DNA from: an uncultured Pseudomonadales bacterium
GTDB taxonomy: Bacteria; Pseudomonadota; Gammaproteobacteria; Pseudomonadales; Azotimanducaceae
Direction: 5' to 3'
Length of the DNA stretch: 64,000 nucleotides
Assembly (NCBI GenBank): GCA_951813295.1
Contig: CATOTI010000002.1
Coordinates: forward strand, 1,612,001-1,676,000
Both the position numbers and the translations under genes were made by a program. This document shows positions 26,712 to 36,105 of the stretch, one piece after another. The notes under the pieces are model-generated. The model saw only the letters and a program-made list of their open reading frames with translations. It was not told the DNA's origin and ran no database searches. Positions within the stretch are counted from its first letter, which is position 1, and every line of letters starts with the position of its first letter.

Positions 26712-28111
26712 GCGATGGCATCGGCCGGGTTAGGAAGCTTGATGATCAGCGTAACGACGCCCGCGAGCCCGAACGCGATCGCCCAGATCTGAAACGCGGT
26801 CACGTAACTGCCTGTCGAATCGGCAATCATTCCCGTGATCAACACCCAGAACATCGCTGGCGCGAGGAGAAACGAAAACAAACCGTTGGCCCGCGAAAAC
26901 TTCCGCACACCGAACATTCGGGAAAGAAGAACGGACCGCACCGGCACCATGCCGCCAAACGCGAGGCCGAACAGTCCGCCGCCGACGATGAACATCGTGA
27001 AGCTCGACCCCGACATGAAGACGAGTGCCGAAATCAGGTACGAGACGACCGCGAAGAGCACCGTCTTCTTGGCATCGGCGTGATCCATCAACCAACCGAA
27101 TACGACCTTGCCGATGATCGCAAAGGTCCCGGCGGTACCGAGCACATACGACGCGTCGATCATCGAGAAGCCCTGCTCGCGGGTGAGGAACGTCGGCATG
27201 TGCGTCGCCATCGCGCTATACACGCCGTTCATGAGCCCAAACGTGATCACCACGCTCCAGAACGCCTTGGAGGTCAGGAACTCCCGATAGGTAGCGATCA
27301 GTTCCCCGCGCGAATTCTTCTCGTGCACCGGTGCCTCGACCTTCGCTGGGGCCACCGGCGGTTCGGCGTCCCCATCAGGCCACGCACCGACATCGGCGGG
27401 CTCCTGTTTCACCATGCCGAGCGTCAGCGGCAGCATCACGAGGATCGCGACGCCAGCGTAGAGGAGGTAAGCGTCCTGCCAACCGACCGTCGATGAGAGC
27501 CCCGCCGCGATGCGCGGCATTACGATACCGGCGACCGAAATACCCATGATCGCGACGCCGAGCGCCATGCCCCGGTTGCGGGTGAACCAGTTGACCATGA
27601 GCTTGGTCTGCGACAAGGGTCCGACGCATTCCCAGCCCATGCTCTGAAAGAGGAGCATCACGATGAAAAAGGCGAGGTACGAGTCGACGATCTGCATCAG
27701 TGAGTAGCCGATCGCGAGCCAGATCAGACCGCCGCTGATGATCCGTTTGACGGGGAACCGATCAATTAGATAGCCGAAGAACGGCGCCGTGAGCGCACCG
27801 GTGAAAAGCACCATGCTGACCACGAGGGAAATACTCGTCCGGTCGACCTCGAAGGCATCCATCCACAGCGGAAAGAAGACGCCTCGCGAATGCAGGAAGA
27901 AGCAGGAGGCGAGGAAACAGATCGCAAACGAGTATGCGGCAAGCACATTGCCGTAGAAGCCGAAGAACTTGTCGAAAGCTTGGCGGAATCCGGCATTTCG
28001 GACGGGCGGGAGGTCCTTCCCACCGGCCTCGTCGCGCGAGGTCAGCGGCGTCTCGAGATCACTCAACGATGGATGCCTGTGGGTGAGGGAATGTCGTCGC
28101 GGCCGATGCAA
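26708..28111 (-). CDS. MFS transporter, monocarboxylate/OFA-like
   Basis: Up to 467 residues; the start at 28111 is a TTG and a shorter start near 28066 is possible. Twelve membrane segments are visible. FFPLWMDAFEVDRTSISLVVSMVLFTGALTAPFFGYLIDRFPVKRI contains the inter-helix 2/3 signature, followed by FFIVMLLFQSMGWECVGP and WFTRNRGMALGVAIMGIS. A central loop of about 50 residues separates the halves. The set resembles monocarboxylate/oxalate-type porters. The gene overlaps the convergent PhyH stop by 4 bases. The substrate is unknown. Confidence 0.88.
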   Translation of the reverse strand: MHRPRRHSLTHRHPSLSDLETPLTSRDEAGGKDLPPVRNAGFRQAFDKFFGFYGNVLAAYSFAICFLASCFFLHSRGVFFPLWMDAFEVDRTSISLVVSMVLFTGALTAPFFGYLIDRFPVKRIISGGLIWLAIGYSLMQIVDSYLAFFIVMLLFQSMGWECVGPLSQTKLMVNWFTRNRGMALGVAIMGISVAGIVMPRIAAGLSSTVGWQDAYLLYAGVAILVMLPLTLGMVKQEPADVGAWPDGDAEPPVAPAKVEAPVHEKNSRGELIATYREFLTSKAFWSVVITFGLMNGVYSAMATHMPTFLTREQGFSMIDASYVLGTAGTFAIIGKVVFGWLMDHADAKKTVLFAVVSYLISALVFMSGSSFTMFIVGGGLFGLAFGGMVPVRSVLLSRMFGVRKFSRANGLFSFLLAPAMFWVLITGMIADSTGSYVTAFQIWAIAFGLAGVVTLIIKLPNPADAIA

Positions 28112-28178
28112 GATACACGCTCGGTAAACGTACGTCGCAAGACGGCGGGCAGGTTTGTTGAATCAAAGGAAGATCGCC

Positions 28179-29888
28179 ATGAAAGAACCGTTCAGTGTCG
28201 GGACCACGGCGACCGGGCCGAAGGGCCAGCAAGCTCATCCCGACGCGATCGCGCACAGCGCACGTCTCACGCGAAAGCTCCACCGCTTGGGGGACAACGC
28301 CTGGAGCCTCGTCGGCAACGGGCTCTCCAATCAGACGTTCGTCGAAGGCCCCGAGGGGCTCATCGTGATCGACACCGGCGAGTGCATCGAAGAGATGGCG
28401 GACGCGCTTGCCGAGGTGCGAACGAAAACGAGCGCGCCGGTCGTCGCGTGCATCTATACGCATTTCCACTACGTCGGGGGCACCCAGGCGCTCGCGGTCG
28501 AAGCGACGGACTTCCCTATCTGGGGACACGCCGGCATCGATGCGAATCTCGCTCGGTTCGGCGGCGAGATCAGTCCGCGGAGCAGTCGCGGATTGGTGCA
28601 CCAGTTCGGCGTGATGCTACCGGACGAAGGCCCCGATGGGCTCGTCAACGTCGGTCTGGGCAACTTTTTCCGCAACCCCGGACATGCGCCCTATACCCCC
28701 GGTCATATCCCGGCGACGCATACGTTCGATCAGCCGACGGAAACGAGCCTCGCCGGCCTCGACGTGCGCTTTCTGCCGGCGCCGTCCGATGCGACCGACT
28801 CGATCACGATCCACTTTCCCGAACTCGACCTCGCGATCAACAACCTCTTGTGGCCGGCGCTTTTCAACGTCTTCGCGATCCGTGGCGAGGAGTACCGCGA
28901 TCCACGCATCCTGCTCGCCGGGTTGGACGAATTACACGGTTTGGGCGTCGAACACCTGGCCGGTACCCACGGGCCGCCGCTCAGCGGCCGCGCCGAAATC
29001 GAGCGGCGCGTCCGCGACTACCGCGACTCGATCCAGTTCCTCTGGGATCAGACCGTGCGCGGCGCGAATCTCGGCCTGACACTCGATGAACTGATCGATT
29101 TCGTGCAACTGCCCGATGAATTCGATCGGCATTTCACGACAGAGCAGTACTACGGCGTCGCCGAACATCACATCAAGCAGATCTACACGGGCCTGTTCGG
29201 TTGGTTCGACGAAGACGAAGCACGGCTGTTCCCGACACCAGCGCCCGAACGCGCCCAACGGCTGATCGCCGGGTTTGGCGGTATCGACGCCGTTCGCAAA
29301 AAAGTCGACGAGGCCCTCGAGGCAGACGACTATCGCTGGGCGCTCGAACTCGGCAGTTGGCTCGTCCGATCTGAGCGGAACGCCGCTGGTCGTAGCGACG
29401 CGGGCGCGCCAGAAGACCGGCAACGACTCGCCGCGGCGTTACGCGGCGTCGCGTACTCATGCCGATCCGCGAATCTGCGCAACTGGTGCCTGACACGCGC
29501 GCTCGAACTGACGGGCGACATCTCACTCGAGCGTTTTCGGCAGCACCGCTTTCGCGCCGATGCGCTGGCCGGTCCCATCGCGGATTCGGTGGCGCTGTTG
29601 CGCGTGATCCTGGTGCCCGAGCGCGCAACGAGGATGGACCAATCGCTCACGGTCCGGTTCGACGATGGAACGTCGGCGGGTCTCCATATCCGCAACTGTG
29701 TAGCCGTGCCGAGCGCGGGCGACGACGACGGGCTTCTGATCGACACGTCGCGGGAGGTCTGGACACGCGTTCTCGGCGGCAAACTATCACTCGCGCAGGC
29801 GATCGACGACGGTTCGGTCGAGACGTCGACACCACAAGCTGTGCGTTCGTTCTTCGGCTGCTTCGATCTCTCGACGTTCGGCGACTAG
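28179..29888 (+). CDS. alkylsulfatase-like metallo-beta-lactamase-fold protein with degenerate metal site
   Basis: 569 residues from the ATG at 28179, preceded by AAAGGAAG. The domain order is that of type III alkylsulfatases (SdsA/BDS1): an MBL fold (QTFVEGPEGLIVIDTGEC at about 49-66), an alpha-helical dimerisation domain (HHIKQIYTGLFGWFDED) and an SCP2-like C-terminus. The first metal motif, normally THxHxDHxGG, reads THFHYVGG, losing the Asp and His. The later AEN Glu is replaced (AINNLLWPALFNVFAIRGEE). H of GTHGPPLSG is kept. It may have one metal, a different reaction, or none. It is divergent from the MFS gene. Confidence 0.82.
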   Translation: MKEPFSVGTTATGPKGQQAHPDAIAHSARLTRKLHRLGDNAWSLVGNGLSNQTFVEGPEGLIVIDTGECIEEMADALAEVRTKTSAPVVACIYTHFHYVGGTQALAVEATDFPIWGHAGIDANLARFGGEISPRSSRGLVHQFGVMLPDEGPDGLVNVGLGNFFRNPGHAPYTPGHIPATHTFDQPTETSLAGLDVRFLPAPSDATDSITIHFPELDLAINNLLWPALFNVFAIRGEEYRDPRILLAGLDELHGLGVEHLAGTHGPPLSGRAEIERRVRDYRDSIQFLWDQTVRGANLGLTLDELIDFVQLPDEFDRHFTTEQYYGVAEHHIKQIYTGLFGWFDEDEARLFPTPAPERAQRLIAGFGGIDAVRKKVDEALEADDYRWALELGSWLVRSERNAAGRSDAGAPEDRQRLAAALRGVAYSCRSANLRNWCLTRALELTGDISLERFRQHRFRADALAGPIADSVALLRVILVPERATRMDQSLTVRFDDGTSAGLHIRNCVAVPSAGDDDGLLIDTSREVWTRVLGGKLSLAQAIDDGSVETSTPQAVRSFFGCFDLSTFGD

Positions 29889-30242
29889 TTACGCAGCGTT
29901 CGGCAGCGGGTCTTTCGAGGTCAGGTAGAGCTCACCGCCGCGAACATCGATCGGATAACGCGACAAGCCCTCGAGACCCGGCCAGGATTCACATTCGCCC
30001 GAGTGCACGTCGAACGTGAGGCCGTGCCACGGGCACGTGATCCGACCTTCGTGCAGGAAGCCCTGACCGATATGTACGTAGGCATGCGGACAGAGGTCGA
30101 GGATCGCGAAGAACTCGCCCGACGAGTAGCCGACGAGGAGCTCGAGCCCCTCGACGTGGCGTCGGTGCAGATCGCCGTCGGCCATTTCGGTGGCCGCGCC
30201 GAGATGCCAGGATCCCGCGCGGTCCGTCGCAATCGTCGTCAC
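29889..30242 (-). CDS. stand-alone Rieske [2Fe-2S] ferredoxin
   Basis: 117 residues from a GTG at 30242 that overlaps the MBL-fold gene stop (GTGA). The Rieske ligands are C-x-H in LCPHAYVHIG and C-xx-H in TCPWHGLTFD, separated by 16 residues. The length and the WPGLEGLSRYPI strand fit small NirD/ferredoxin-type Rieske proteins that feed electrons to an oxygenase. No oxygenase alpha subunit is adjacent, so the partner is unknown. Its stop abuts that of the convergent alkylsulfatase-like gene with no intergenic base. Confidence 0.88.
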   Translation of the reverse strand: MTTIATDRAGSWHLGAATEMADGDLHRRHVEGLELLVGYSSGEFFAILDLCPHAYVHIGQGFLHEGRITCPWHGLTFDVHSGECESWPGLEGLSRYPIDVRGGELYLTSKDPLPNAA

Positions 30243-31291
30243 GCCTGGCGCCACCAAGCGACGCCTTTGTCGTCCTCCTCGACCGTCAACATACGGCGCT
30301 CTTGCGCACAATGTAGATGTGCGATCGCCTCGCCCGTGGCGGGGAAGTAGCTGCCTTCGGTGATCCTGCTCTTGAAAAGTGCCGGAAAAACGTCGACCGC
30401 CCGTTTCGGCGTCGCGCAGAGCTCATAGAGCTTCTCGATCGCCACTTCGTGCCAGTCGATGAGTGCGGTCAAGCGTTCGTGCAACCCGTAGTAGAGGCTC
30501 TCGTGCGCGGGCAGCACGAGCAGGTCGGGCGGGAGGAGCTCCCGGAACCGGCCGCACGACGTAATCCAATCACGGAGCGGATTGGCCATCGGCTCCGACG
30601 GCTGCACGCTGACGTTCGGCGTGATCTTCGGCAAGATCTGATCGCCGGCGATGATCAGCTTGAGCTCCGGGCAATAGAGGCAGACGTGTTCAGGCGCGTG
30701 TCCGTGACCGATGATGGCGCGCCATTCCCGCCCACCAATGTCGAGATACTGGTTGTCGCTGATCCGCCGATATCCCGCCGGTAGCAGGGCGATGTTCGCG
30801 CCGAACTGGCCGAATCTCGACCGATAGCGCGCCAGGCGCTCCTCGTTGAATCCGGCCCGTTTGTAGAACCGGATCGCATCCTCGGGGACATCCGACGGCC
30901 CATCGGCCGCCATGGTTTTGCACATGTAGAAGTCGGCTCGGGACATCCACAGTTCACAGTCCCAGCGCCGCGCGATCCACCCGGCGAGACCCGTGTGGTC
31001 CGAATGCAGGTGCGTCGCGATGACCCGCGTGATCGGCCGGCCTTCGAGGTAGTTTTCGAAGATCGACTCCCAGCAGTCCTTCACCTGTTCCGTGTTGATG
31101 CCGGTGTCGACCACGGTCCAGCCCTGGTTATCGCGCAGGAGCCAGACGTTGATGTGGTTCAATCGACCGCCCATCGGCAGGCGGATCCAGAACACCCCGT
31201 CCGCGACGACCGTGGCTTCTCCCGGTTCCGGCGCGGCATCTTCGAACTGATAGTTGAGCGGGTCGAAACCGCGTTTCGACATGTCGTCCAC
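30239..31291 (-). CDS. MBL-fold metallohydrolase
   Basis: 350 residues. The start is taken as the GTG at 31291, 9 bases after a near-perfect AGGAGGTG. A dizinc site is present: THLHSDHTGLAGW (HxHxDH), GHGHAPEHVCLY, and AGDQILPKITPNVSV supplying the bridging Asp. The FKSRITEGSYFPATGEAIAHLHCA ending is typical of the glyoxalase II-like group in which a C-terminal helical region closes the site. It is translationally coupled to the downstream Rieske protein. The natural substrate is unknown; a thioester, lactone or sulfate is possible. Confidence 0.9.
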   Translation of the reverse strand: MDDMSKRGFDPLNYQFEDAAPEPGEATVVADGVFWIRLPMGGRLNHINVWLLRDNQGWTVVDTGINTEQVKDCWESIFENYLEGRPITRVIATHLHSDHTGLAGWIARRWDCELWMSRADFYMCKTMAADGPSDVPEDAIRFYKRAGFNEERLARYRSRFGQFGANIALLPAGYRRISDNQYLDIGGREWRAIIGHGHAPEHVCLYCPELKLIIAGDQILPKITPNVSVQPSEPMANPLRDWITSCGRFRELLPPDLLVLPAHESLYYGLHERLTALIDWHEVAIEKLYELCATPKRAVDVFPALFKSRITEGSYFPATGEAIAHLHCAQERRMLTVEEDDKGVAWWRQA

Positions 31292-31508
31292 GGTGGTTAT
31301 CACCTCCTGAGTGTTTTTCTGACTAGCGCTGATGCCACGCCCATCGCTTCCCACCGTCGCCCTTGGGCGCGACCGAAGCGAGTGCTTGTCTCGAGCCGCG
31401 AAGGGTGTCGCACGAAGCGCTCCGAGGTCAAACGACGCCGCTTCACACTTTTCGGCGAGAGCAAAACTGTTGAAACTCCGCCGATCTCAACACGTTCGAG
31501 GGCGGACC

Positions 31509-33107
31509 TTGCACGAATACGATTACATTGTCGTTGGCGCCGGATCTGCCGGTTGCGTCGTCGCGAACCGGCTTTCCGCCGATCCGAACCATCGGGTGTT
31601 GCTGCTCGAGGCGGGCGGTCGCGATTGGAGCCCGCTCATCCATATCCCGGTCGGCTTCTGGAAGATGATCGAACGCCCCAGCGTCAACTGGTGTTTCGAG
31701 TCGGTGCCGGAGGAGAACACCGGTAACCGCGCGCTGCCGATCCCGCGCGGCAAAGTGCTCGGCGGGTCATCGTCGATCAACGGCATGCTCTACGTTCGAG
31801 GTCAGCCGCTCGACTACGACACCTGGGCTCAACTCGGTAACCGCGGCTGGTCCTATGATGAGGTCCTGCCGTTTTTCAGACGTTCGGAGTCCTTCGAACG
31901 TGGCGGCGACGAATTCCGCGGCGACGCGGGCGAACTGAACGTCGCCGACATGGTCGAGAGCCATCCGCTACTCGAAGCCTACGTGCGCGCTGGTACCGAA
32001 CTCGGCTATCCGGAAAACCCTGACTACAACGGGGCGAAACAGGAAGGTTTCGGGGTCTATCAGGTCACCCAGAAAGGCGGCCGACGGTTCAGTACGGCAC
32101 GCGCCTTTCTCGATCCGATTCGCAACCGATCGAACCTCACCATCACTACCCGAGCACACACCGAACGCGTGTTGATCGAGGGCAATCGGGCGACCGGCGT
32201 ACGATTCCGCCAGGGCAGCCGCAGCATCGATGCCACAGCCGCACGTGAGGTCATCCTCTGCGCGGGCGCCGTGCAATCGCCCCAGATCCTCGAGCTTTCC
32301 GGGATTGGCGATCGGGACCATCTGCAGAGCCTCGGCATCGAGGCAAAGCACCATCTACCCGGTGTCGGTGAGAACTACCGCGACCATTACGCAAGCTCCA
32401 TCGCCTGGCGCGTGAAAGGTTCGTCGTCCCTCAATGAAACGACGCGCGGCGTAGAGCTCGTAAAGGAAGCCATCAAATACGCATTTACGCGACGCGGCGC
32501 GATGACGTTCACAGCCGGGATCGGCGCCGGGTTCGTGAAATCCAGGCCCGACCTCGAAGAACCGGACGTGCAGTTCCACTTCGCCCACGCGAGCTATGCC
32601 CGCGGCGGGAAACGGGGCGAGCTCGAAGGCGAGCCCGGCATGACGATCTCCGTCTGCCAGCTTCGTCCCGAGAGCAGCGGCTCGATCCACGTCGCGAGCG
32701 CCGACCCGATGACCCCGCCCGCCATTCGGCCGAACTTCCTGTCAGAAACAGTCGATCGTGACGCGCTCGTCGGGGGTATGCGCCTGGCTCGTGCCGTCGG
32801 TGAAGCGCCCGCCTTGAAGCAATACAACGATCACGAGCTCTATCCGGGCGAGGTCATCCAGACGGACGACGAGATTCTCGAATTCTGTCGACGCTCTGGC
32901 GCGACCGTCTTCCACCCCGTGGGCACCTGTAAGATGGGTTCCGATCCAATGGCCGTGGTGGATGAACGGTTGTGCGTACGCGGCGTGAACGGATTACGTG
33001 TCGCCGATGCGTCGATCATGCCAACGTTGGTCTCGGGCAACACCAACGCGCCCGCGATCATGATCGGCGAGAAAGGCGCCGACATGATCTTGAGCGATGC
33101 AAGCTGA
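31509..33107 (+). CDS. GMC-family FAD oxidoreductase (choline dehydrogenase-like)
   Basis: 532 residues from a TTG at 31509, chosen because [22 protein letters not shown] then begins the protein. The FAD motif is [14 protein letters not shown], and the GMC signature 1 is [18 protein letters not shown]. The C-terminal active site includes [10 protein letters not shown] and [20 protein letters not shown], with the catalytic His. The family oxidises alcohols such as choline, polyethylene glycol or alkanols. It is divergent from the MBL-Rieske pair and probably co-transcribed with the Gfa-like gene 24 bases downstream. Confidence 0.92.
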   Translation: MHEYDYIVVGAGSAGCVVANRLSADPNHRVLLLEAGGRDWSPLIHIPVGFWKMIERPSVNWCFESVPEENTGNRALPIPRGKVLGGSSSINGMLYVRGQPLDYDTWAQLGNRGWSYDEVLPFFRRSESFERGGDEFRGDAGELNVADMVESHPLLEAYVRAGTELGYPENPDYNGAKQEGFGVYQVTQKGGRRFSTARAFLDPIRNRSNLTITTRAHTERVLIEGNRATGVRFRQGSRSIDATAAREVILCAGAVQSPQILELSGIGDRDHLQSLGIEAKHHLPGVGENYRDHYASSIAWRVKGSSSLNETTRGVELVKEAIKYAFTRRGAMTFTAGIGAGFVKSRPDLEEPDVQFHFAHASYARGGKRGELEGEPGMTISVCQLRPESSGSIHVASADPMTPPAIRPNFLSETVDRDALVGGMRLARAVGEAPALKQYNDHELYPGEVIQTDDEILEFCRRSGATVFHPVGTCKMGSDPMAVVDERLCVRGVNGLRVADASIMPTLVSGNTNAPAIMIGEKGADMILSDAS

Positions 33108-33131
33108 CCGGATCCGTGGAGAGGAGTGACC

Positions 33132-33581
33132 ATGTCGAGCTTTCCGACACACGGCGGTTGCGCGTGCAGCGCCGTGAGATTCGAACTCCGTGCCGAACCG
33201 CTCTTCACCCACGCGTGTCATTGCTTCGACTGCCGCCGGCGCAGCGGTGCCGCGTTCGGCCTCACGACGTTCGTCCTGCGCGAAGATTTCGCCATTACTC
33301 AAGGGCGAACCGTCGATCGCAAGGCAAGTCCTCGATCGACTATGTACTACTGCCCAGGCTGCATGACGTACCTCTACTCGTCATCGACGGCTTTCCCGCG
33401 AACGCTGACGGTACGCGGTGGCGCGTTCGACGACGCGAGCGTCGTCCAACCGGGCGCTCATATCTGGGTAAAGCGCAAGCACGAATGGGTCGCGCTGCCC
33501 GACGTCCCGCAGTTCGACGAGGGGTATCCCGTGCCGGACGTCTGGCCCGCGGAAGCTCTTGCGCGAATGGCAGCGAACTAA
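33132..33581 (+). CDS. GFA (glutathione-dependent formaldehyde-activating)/CENP-V family protein
   Basis: 149 residues from the ATG at 33132 with GAGGAG at 5 bases. The zinc-binding cysteines are [20 protein letters not shown] and [11 protein letters not shown], the pattern of the CENP-V/Gfa fold. Enzymatic formaldehyde-glutathione condensation is debated for this family, so the activity is not asserted. It lies between the GMC gene and a NUDIX gene (22 bases). Confidence 0.87.
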   Translation: MSSFPTHGGCACSAVRFELRAEPLFTHACHCFDCRRRSGAAFGLTTFVLREDFAITQGRTVDRKASPRSTMYYCPGCMTYLYSSSTAFPRTLTVRGGAFDDASVVQPGAHIWVKRKHEWVALPDVPQFDEGYPVPDVWPAEALARMAAN

Positions 33582-33603
33582 TGCCGGCCGGCGTTCATCA
33601 CCC

Positions 33604-33990
33604 GTGAGCAAAACGTTCTACGTCGGCGCCAAAGGCCTCATCGTCCGGGACGACCACGTCCTGATCCTCGAGGACCGCGGTTTCCATGATCTACCCGGCG
33701 GTCGTATCGACGACCAGGAAAACGCCATCGAAGCACTCGCGCGCGAACTCGAGGAGGAGCTACCGGGAATCGACGACGTCGACATCGGCCCGCTCGTCGG
33801 TTGGCATCGACCAATCGATTATGAGGATGGCGGTCACGGCCTCTTTCTCGTGGTCTTCCACGTCAAGGCACGCGTTCCCGACCCGATTGTCTTGAGTCAC
33901 GAACACGATCGCGCCGCGTGGGTTCCCCAGGCCGAGGCCCGTCGGATCCTCAGTCGCATGGCGCTGGACTGGAGCGCTATCGGCGATTGA
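33604..33990 (+). CDS. NUDIX hydrolase
   Basis: 128 residues from a GTG at 33604. The NUDIX box is GGRIDDQENAIEALAREL followed by EEELPGI: the REUXEEXGU core (RELEEELPG) is recognisable, with a proline where an X-Gly is usual. It sanitises a nucleotide or hydrolyses another X-linked diphosphate. It is convergent with the DUF2141 gene, 8 bases away. Confidence 0.83.
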   Translation: MSKTFYVGAKGLIVRDDHVLILEDRGFHDLPGGRIDDQENAIEALARELEEELPGIDDVDIGPLVGWHRPIDYEDGGHGLFLVVFHVKARVPDPIVLSHEHDRAAWVPQAEARRILSRMALDWSAIGD

Positions 33991-33998
33991 TCCGCGGC

Positions 33999-34439
33999 TT
34001 AAGTCGCGTCCACCAGATCGATGGCCATCGTCGTCGTGCCCGCTTCGGCGTTGAACTTCGCATCCTTCCATTTGGCGGGACCCATCCGCCCCTTCGCATT
34101 GTTCGACATGCCCACACGCTCTTTCGGAATGCCGAAGATCCGCGTGTCGAGTTCGCCGTTGTCGTTTTCATCCCAGAACGACGCAATGGCGTACTCGCCC
34201 GCGGGGACCTCGAAGACCAACCGCACCGCACCCGAATCGTCGACCGACGCGGCCGTTTCGGCGGTCGGATCGTCCATGTAACCGTTGGCGGTGAAGATCC
34301 GTGCTCGAATCGAACCCTTGGCCGCGTCGGCACCGGAAACGGTCAACTCGACCCGCGCATCGCTTGCCCACACCGACCCCGCCGTCAACGCCACGCCGAG
34401 CGCCATGCCGAGTTGTCGTCCGCCGTACCGCACCATCAT
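33999..34439 (-). CDS. DUF2141 domain secreted protein
   Basis: 146 residues. The start is the first of two adjacent ATGs (34439, 34436) because GGAGAGC sits just upstream. A signal peptide (MMVRYGGRQLGMALGVALTAGSVWA) is followed by the beta-sandwich typical of DUF2141: GSIRARIFTANGYM, then LVFEVPAGEYAIASFWDENDNGELDTRIFGIPKERVG. The last segment carries the DENDNGELD acidic, calcium-binding-like turn. It is exported and of unknown function. It lies downstream of the nitroreductase, 143 bases apart. Confidence 0.9.
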   Translation of the reverse strand: MMVRYGGRQLGMALGVALTAGSVWASDARVELTVSGADAAKGSIRARIFTANGYMDDPTAETAASVDDSGAVRLVFEVPAGEYAIASFWDENDNGELDTRIFGIPKERVGMSNNAKGRMGPAKWKDAKFNAEAGTTTMAIDLVDAT

Positions 34440-34582
34440 CTGCTCTCCAAAATCCGCACTCGACACCAATCCACCGGAATCAGGCCATAAGCTCATCCAC
34501 CGATGCGTTGAGCACGCCCGCCGCGTTGGGTCTCATAAGAACGATGCCGGCGCCTTCCTTAATCGTCGCGCCGCGATTCGAT

Positions 34583-35245
34583 TCAGTTCTCATCCGACGA
34601 CGTATCGAACGGCTGTCCCCACTGATCGGAGAAGCTCACGGCCGAGTGGGGCAACCGGCTCGTGGGGCCAAACGAACCGCGTGGATAACCGAGCGGGATG
34701 CAGCAGTAGAGGTGCCAGTCTTTCGGGATCTCGAAGAGGTCGAAGACGCGCTCCAAAACGTCCGGATGCAGGATCGTCAACACGGAACCCACGCCGTACG
34801 CTCGCGCCGCAAGCAGCAGGTTCTGCACGGACGGATACACCGAATGCCCCCAATCGGCGCCGCGCGCGAGCACAAGAACGATCACGGGTGCTTCACCGAT
34901 TTCGTCCGCCAGGACGGCCGCGAGTTGGTGGTTCGTATCGTCCGCCGGGATGTCCGCTTTCGTCTTCCAGCCCTGATGGTCGCGGCGTTTCGCCCACCAG
35001 GCCTCGAAGTAGAGCGCCCCGAAACGACGTCTGAGTTCTGCATCCCGGATCACGAGAAACCGCGCCGGTTGCTGGTTCGCGCCGCTCGGCGCCTGCGTTG
35101 CGGCATCGAGAATGGAGGCGACCGTCGAATCCGGGATCGCATCGGGTTTCAGCCGGCGCGTCGCACGCTGGGTGTACATCGCCTGACCGAGCCTCATCTC
35201 GAGATCGGCCGGTGGTTCGCGGCGTTCCTTCTGCGGGTCGTTCAC
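34583..35245 (-). CDS. nitroreductase family protein
   Basis: 220 residues. The FMN-binding nitroreductase fold has TQRATRRLKPDAIPDSTVASILDAATQAPSGANQQPARF with the conserved RATR and PSGANQQP. SVYPSVQNLLLAARAYGVGSVLTILH follows, and the C-terminal IPLGYPRGSFGPTSR is present. Family members reduce nitroaromatics, enones or act in iodotyrosine/BluB-like chemistry; this short form resembles the oxygen-insensitive reductases. It is divergent from the secreted protein at 35364 across 118 bases. Confidence 0.9.
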   Translation of the reverse strand: MNDPQKERREPPADLEMRLGQAMYTQRATRRLKPDAIPDSTVASILDAATQAPSGANQQPARFLVIRDAELRRRFGALYFEAWWAKRRDHQGWKTKADIPADDTNHQLAAVLADEIGEAPVIVLVLARGADWGHSVYPSVQNLLLAARAYGVGSVLTILHPDVLERVFDLFEIPKDWHLYCCIPLGYPRGSFGPTSRLPHSAVSFSDQWGQPFDTSSDEN

Positions 35246-35363
35246 GTTTTACCTCCCATGGCTCGATGAGCGGCAAGACTAACGCGAGCTGTAATGAGCC
35301 CGTGATTGCGACTGATCCGCACGTTCCCGCATCGTCACCGAAAGGCAATGAGGGAGAAGATCG

Positions 35364-35939
35364 ATGCACCGATTCGTCTTGGCTCTAGCACTCGCACTCA
35401 CCGCGTCACTGGCGTACGGCAACGATCCGCCGCGCTGCGATGTCGGCGAAGCCCATCCGGCCAATCCGCCCGAGACCGAACAGTTCGCTTTCATGTTGGG
35501 CACCCACGACGTCACGCTGCACGCCTGGCAGACGCCAAGTGGCCCCTGGACGCCGCCACGCCCCATCGGCGCGCAATGGAACGGATACTGGGGCTTGGAC
35601 GGCGCCGCCATCGTCGACGAGTGGTTCGACCCGCCCGCGGATGAAGCTGATCTGAAGGGACGTGGCATCAACGTGCGGATCTTCGATGCCGAGAGCGCGG
35701 AGTGGAAGATGATGTGGGTCGCCCGGCCTGGCTATCAGGTGCAGGATCTGCGTGCGCGGCTCGAACCCGACGGCCTCACGATGTGGCAGATCTACCCCGA
35801 ACGCGCCAACTGGAAAGCCGTCTTCGAAATCATCGATGCCAACACCTGGGCGCGCACCTCGTACTCGCGGGAAGCCGCCGATGCCGATTGGCAACCCCAG
35901 TTTCGGCTAGTCGCAACGAGGACCTGTATACACGAGTAG
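35364..35939 (+). CDS. secreted hypothetical protein
   Basis: 191 residues. A signal peptide (FVLALALALTASLAYG, cut near residue 19) precedes a domain rich in Trp and Pro: TEQFAFMLGTHDVTLHAWQTPSGPWTPPRP, GYWGLDGAAIVDEWFDPP, EWKMMWVARPGYQVQDL. FMLGTHDV and GYWGLDGAAIVDEW resemble DUF1579-like or lipocalin-type exported proteins, but I cannot name the family. ATG and AGGGAG are in good register. The rest of the region to 36105 has no gene. Confidence 0.8.
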   Translation: MHRFVLALALALTASLAYGNDPPRCDVGEAHPANPPETEQFAFMLGTHDVTLHAWQTPSGPWTPPRPIGAQWNGYWGLDGAAIVDEWFDPPADEADLKGRGINVRIFDAESAEWKMMWVARPGYQVQDLRARLEPDGLTMWQIYPERANWKAVFEIIDANTWARTSYSREAADADWQPQFRLVATRTCIHE

Positions 35940-36105
35940 ATCAATTGCACTCGGCGCGGCTCACCTCCGGGGCGACCGCCTCCGGCTTATCGGGCGTAAG
36001 CACCCCCGCGCTCGGGCCCGGTTTTCTTCAACCGAGGGATGTCCAGAGAGGACGAAGACTCGACCACTTGCCGGAGCCGATCGCCGAGAGGTCGTGCCCC
36101 ATCGA

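Noticed and set aside
27890-29089. Plus-strand frame of 399 codons running from the MFS gene into the alkylsulfatase-like gene
   Set aside because: It is Arg/Gly-rich, crosses the divergent intergenic region and overlaps a better frame in the same direction.
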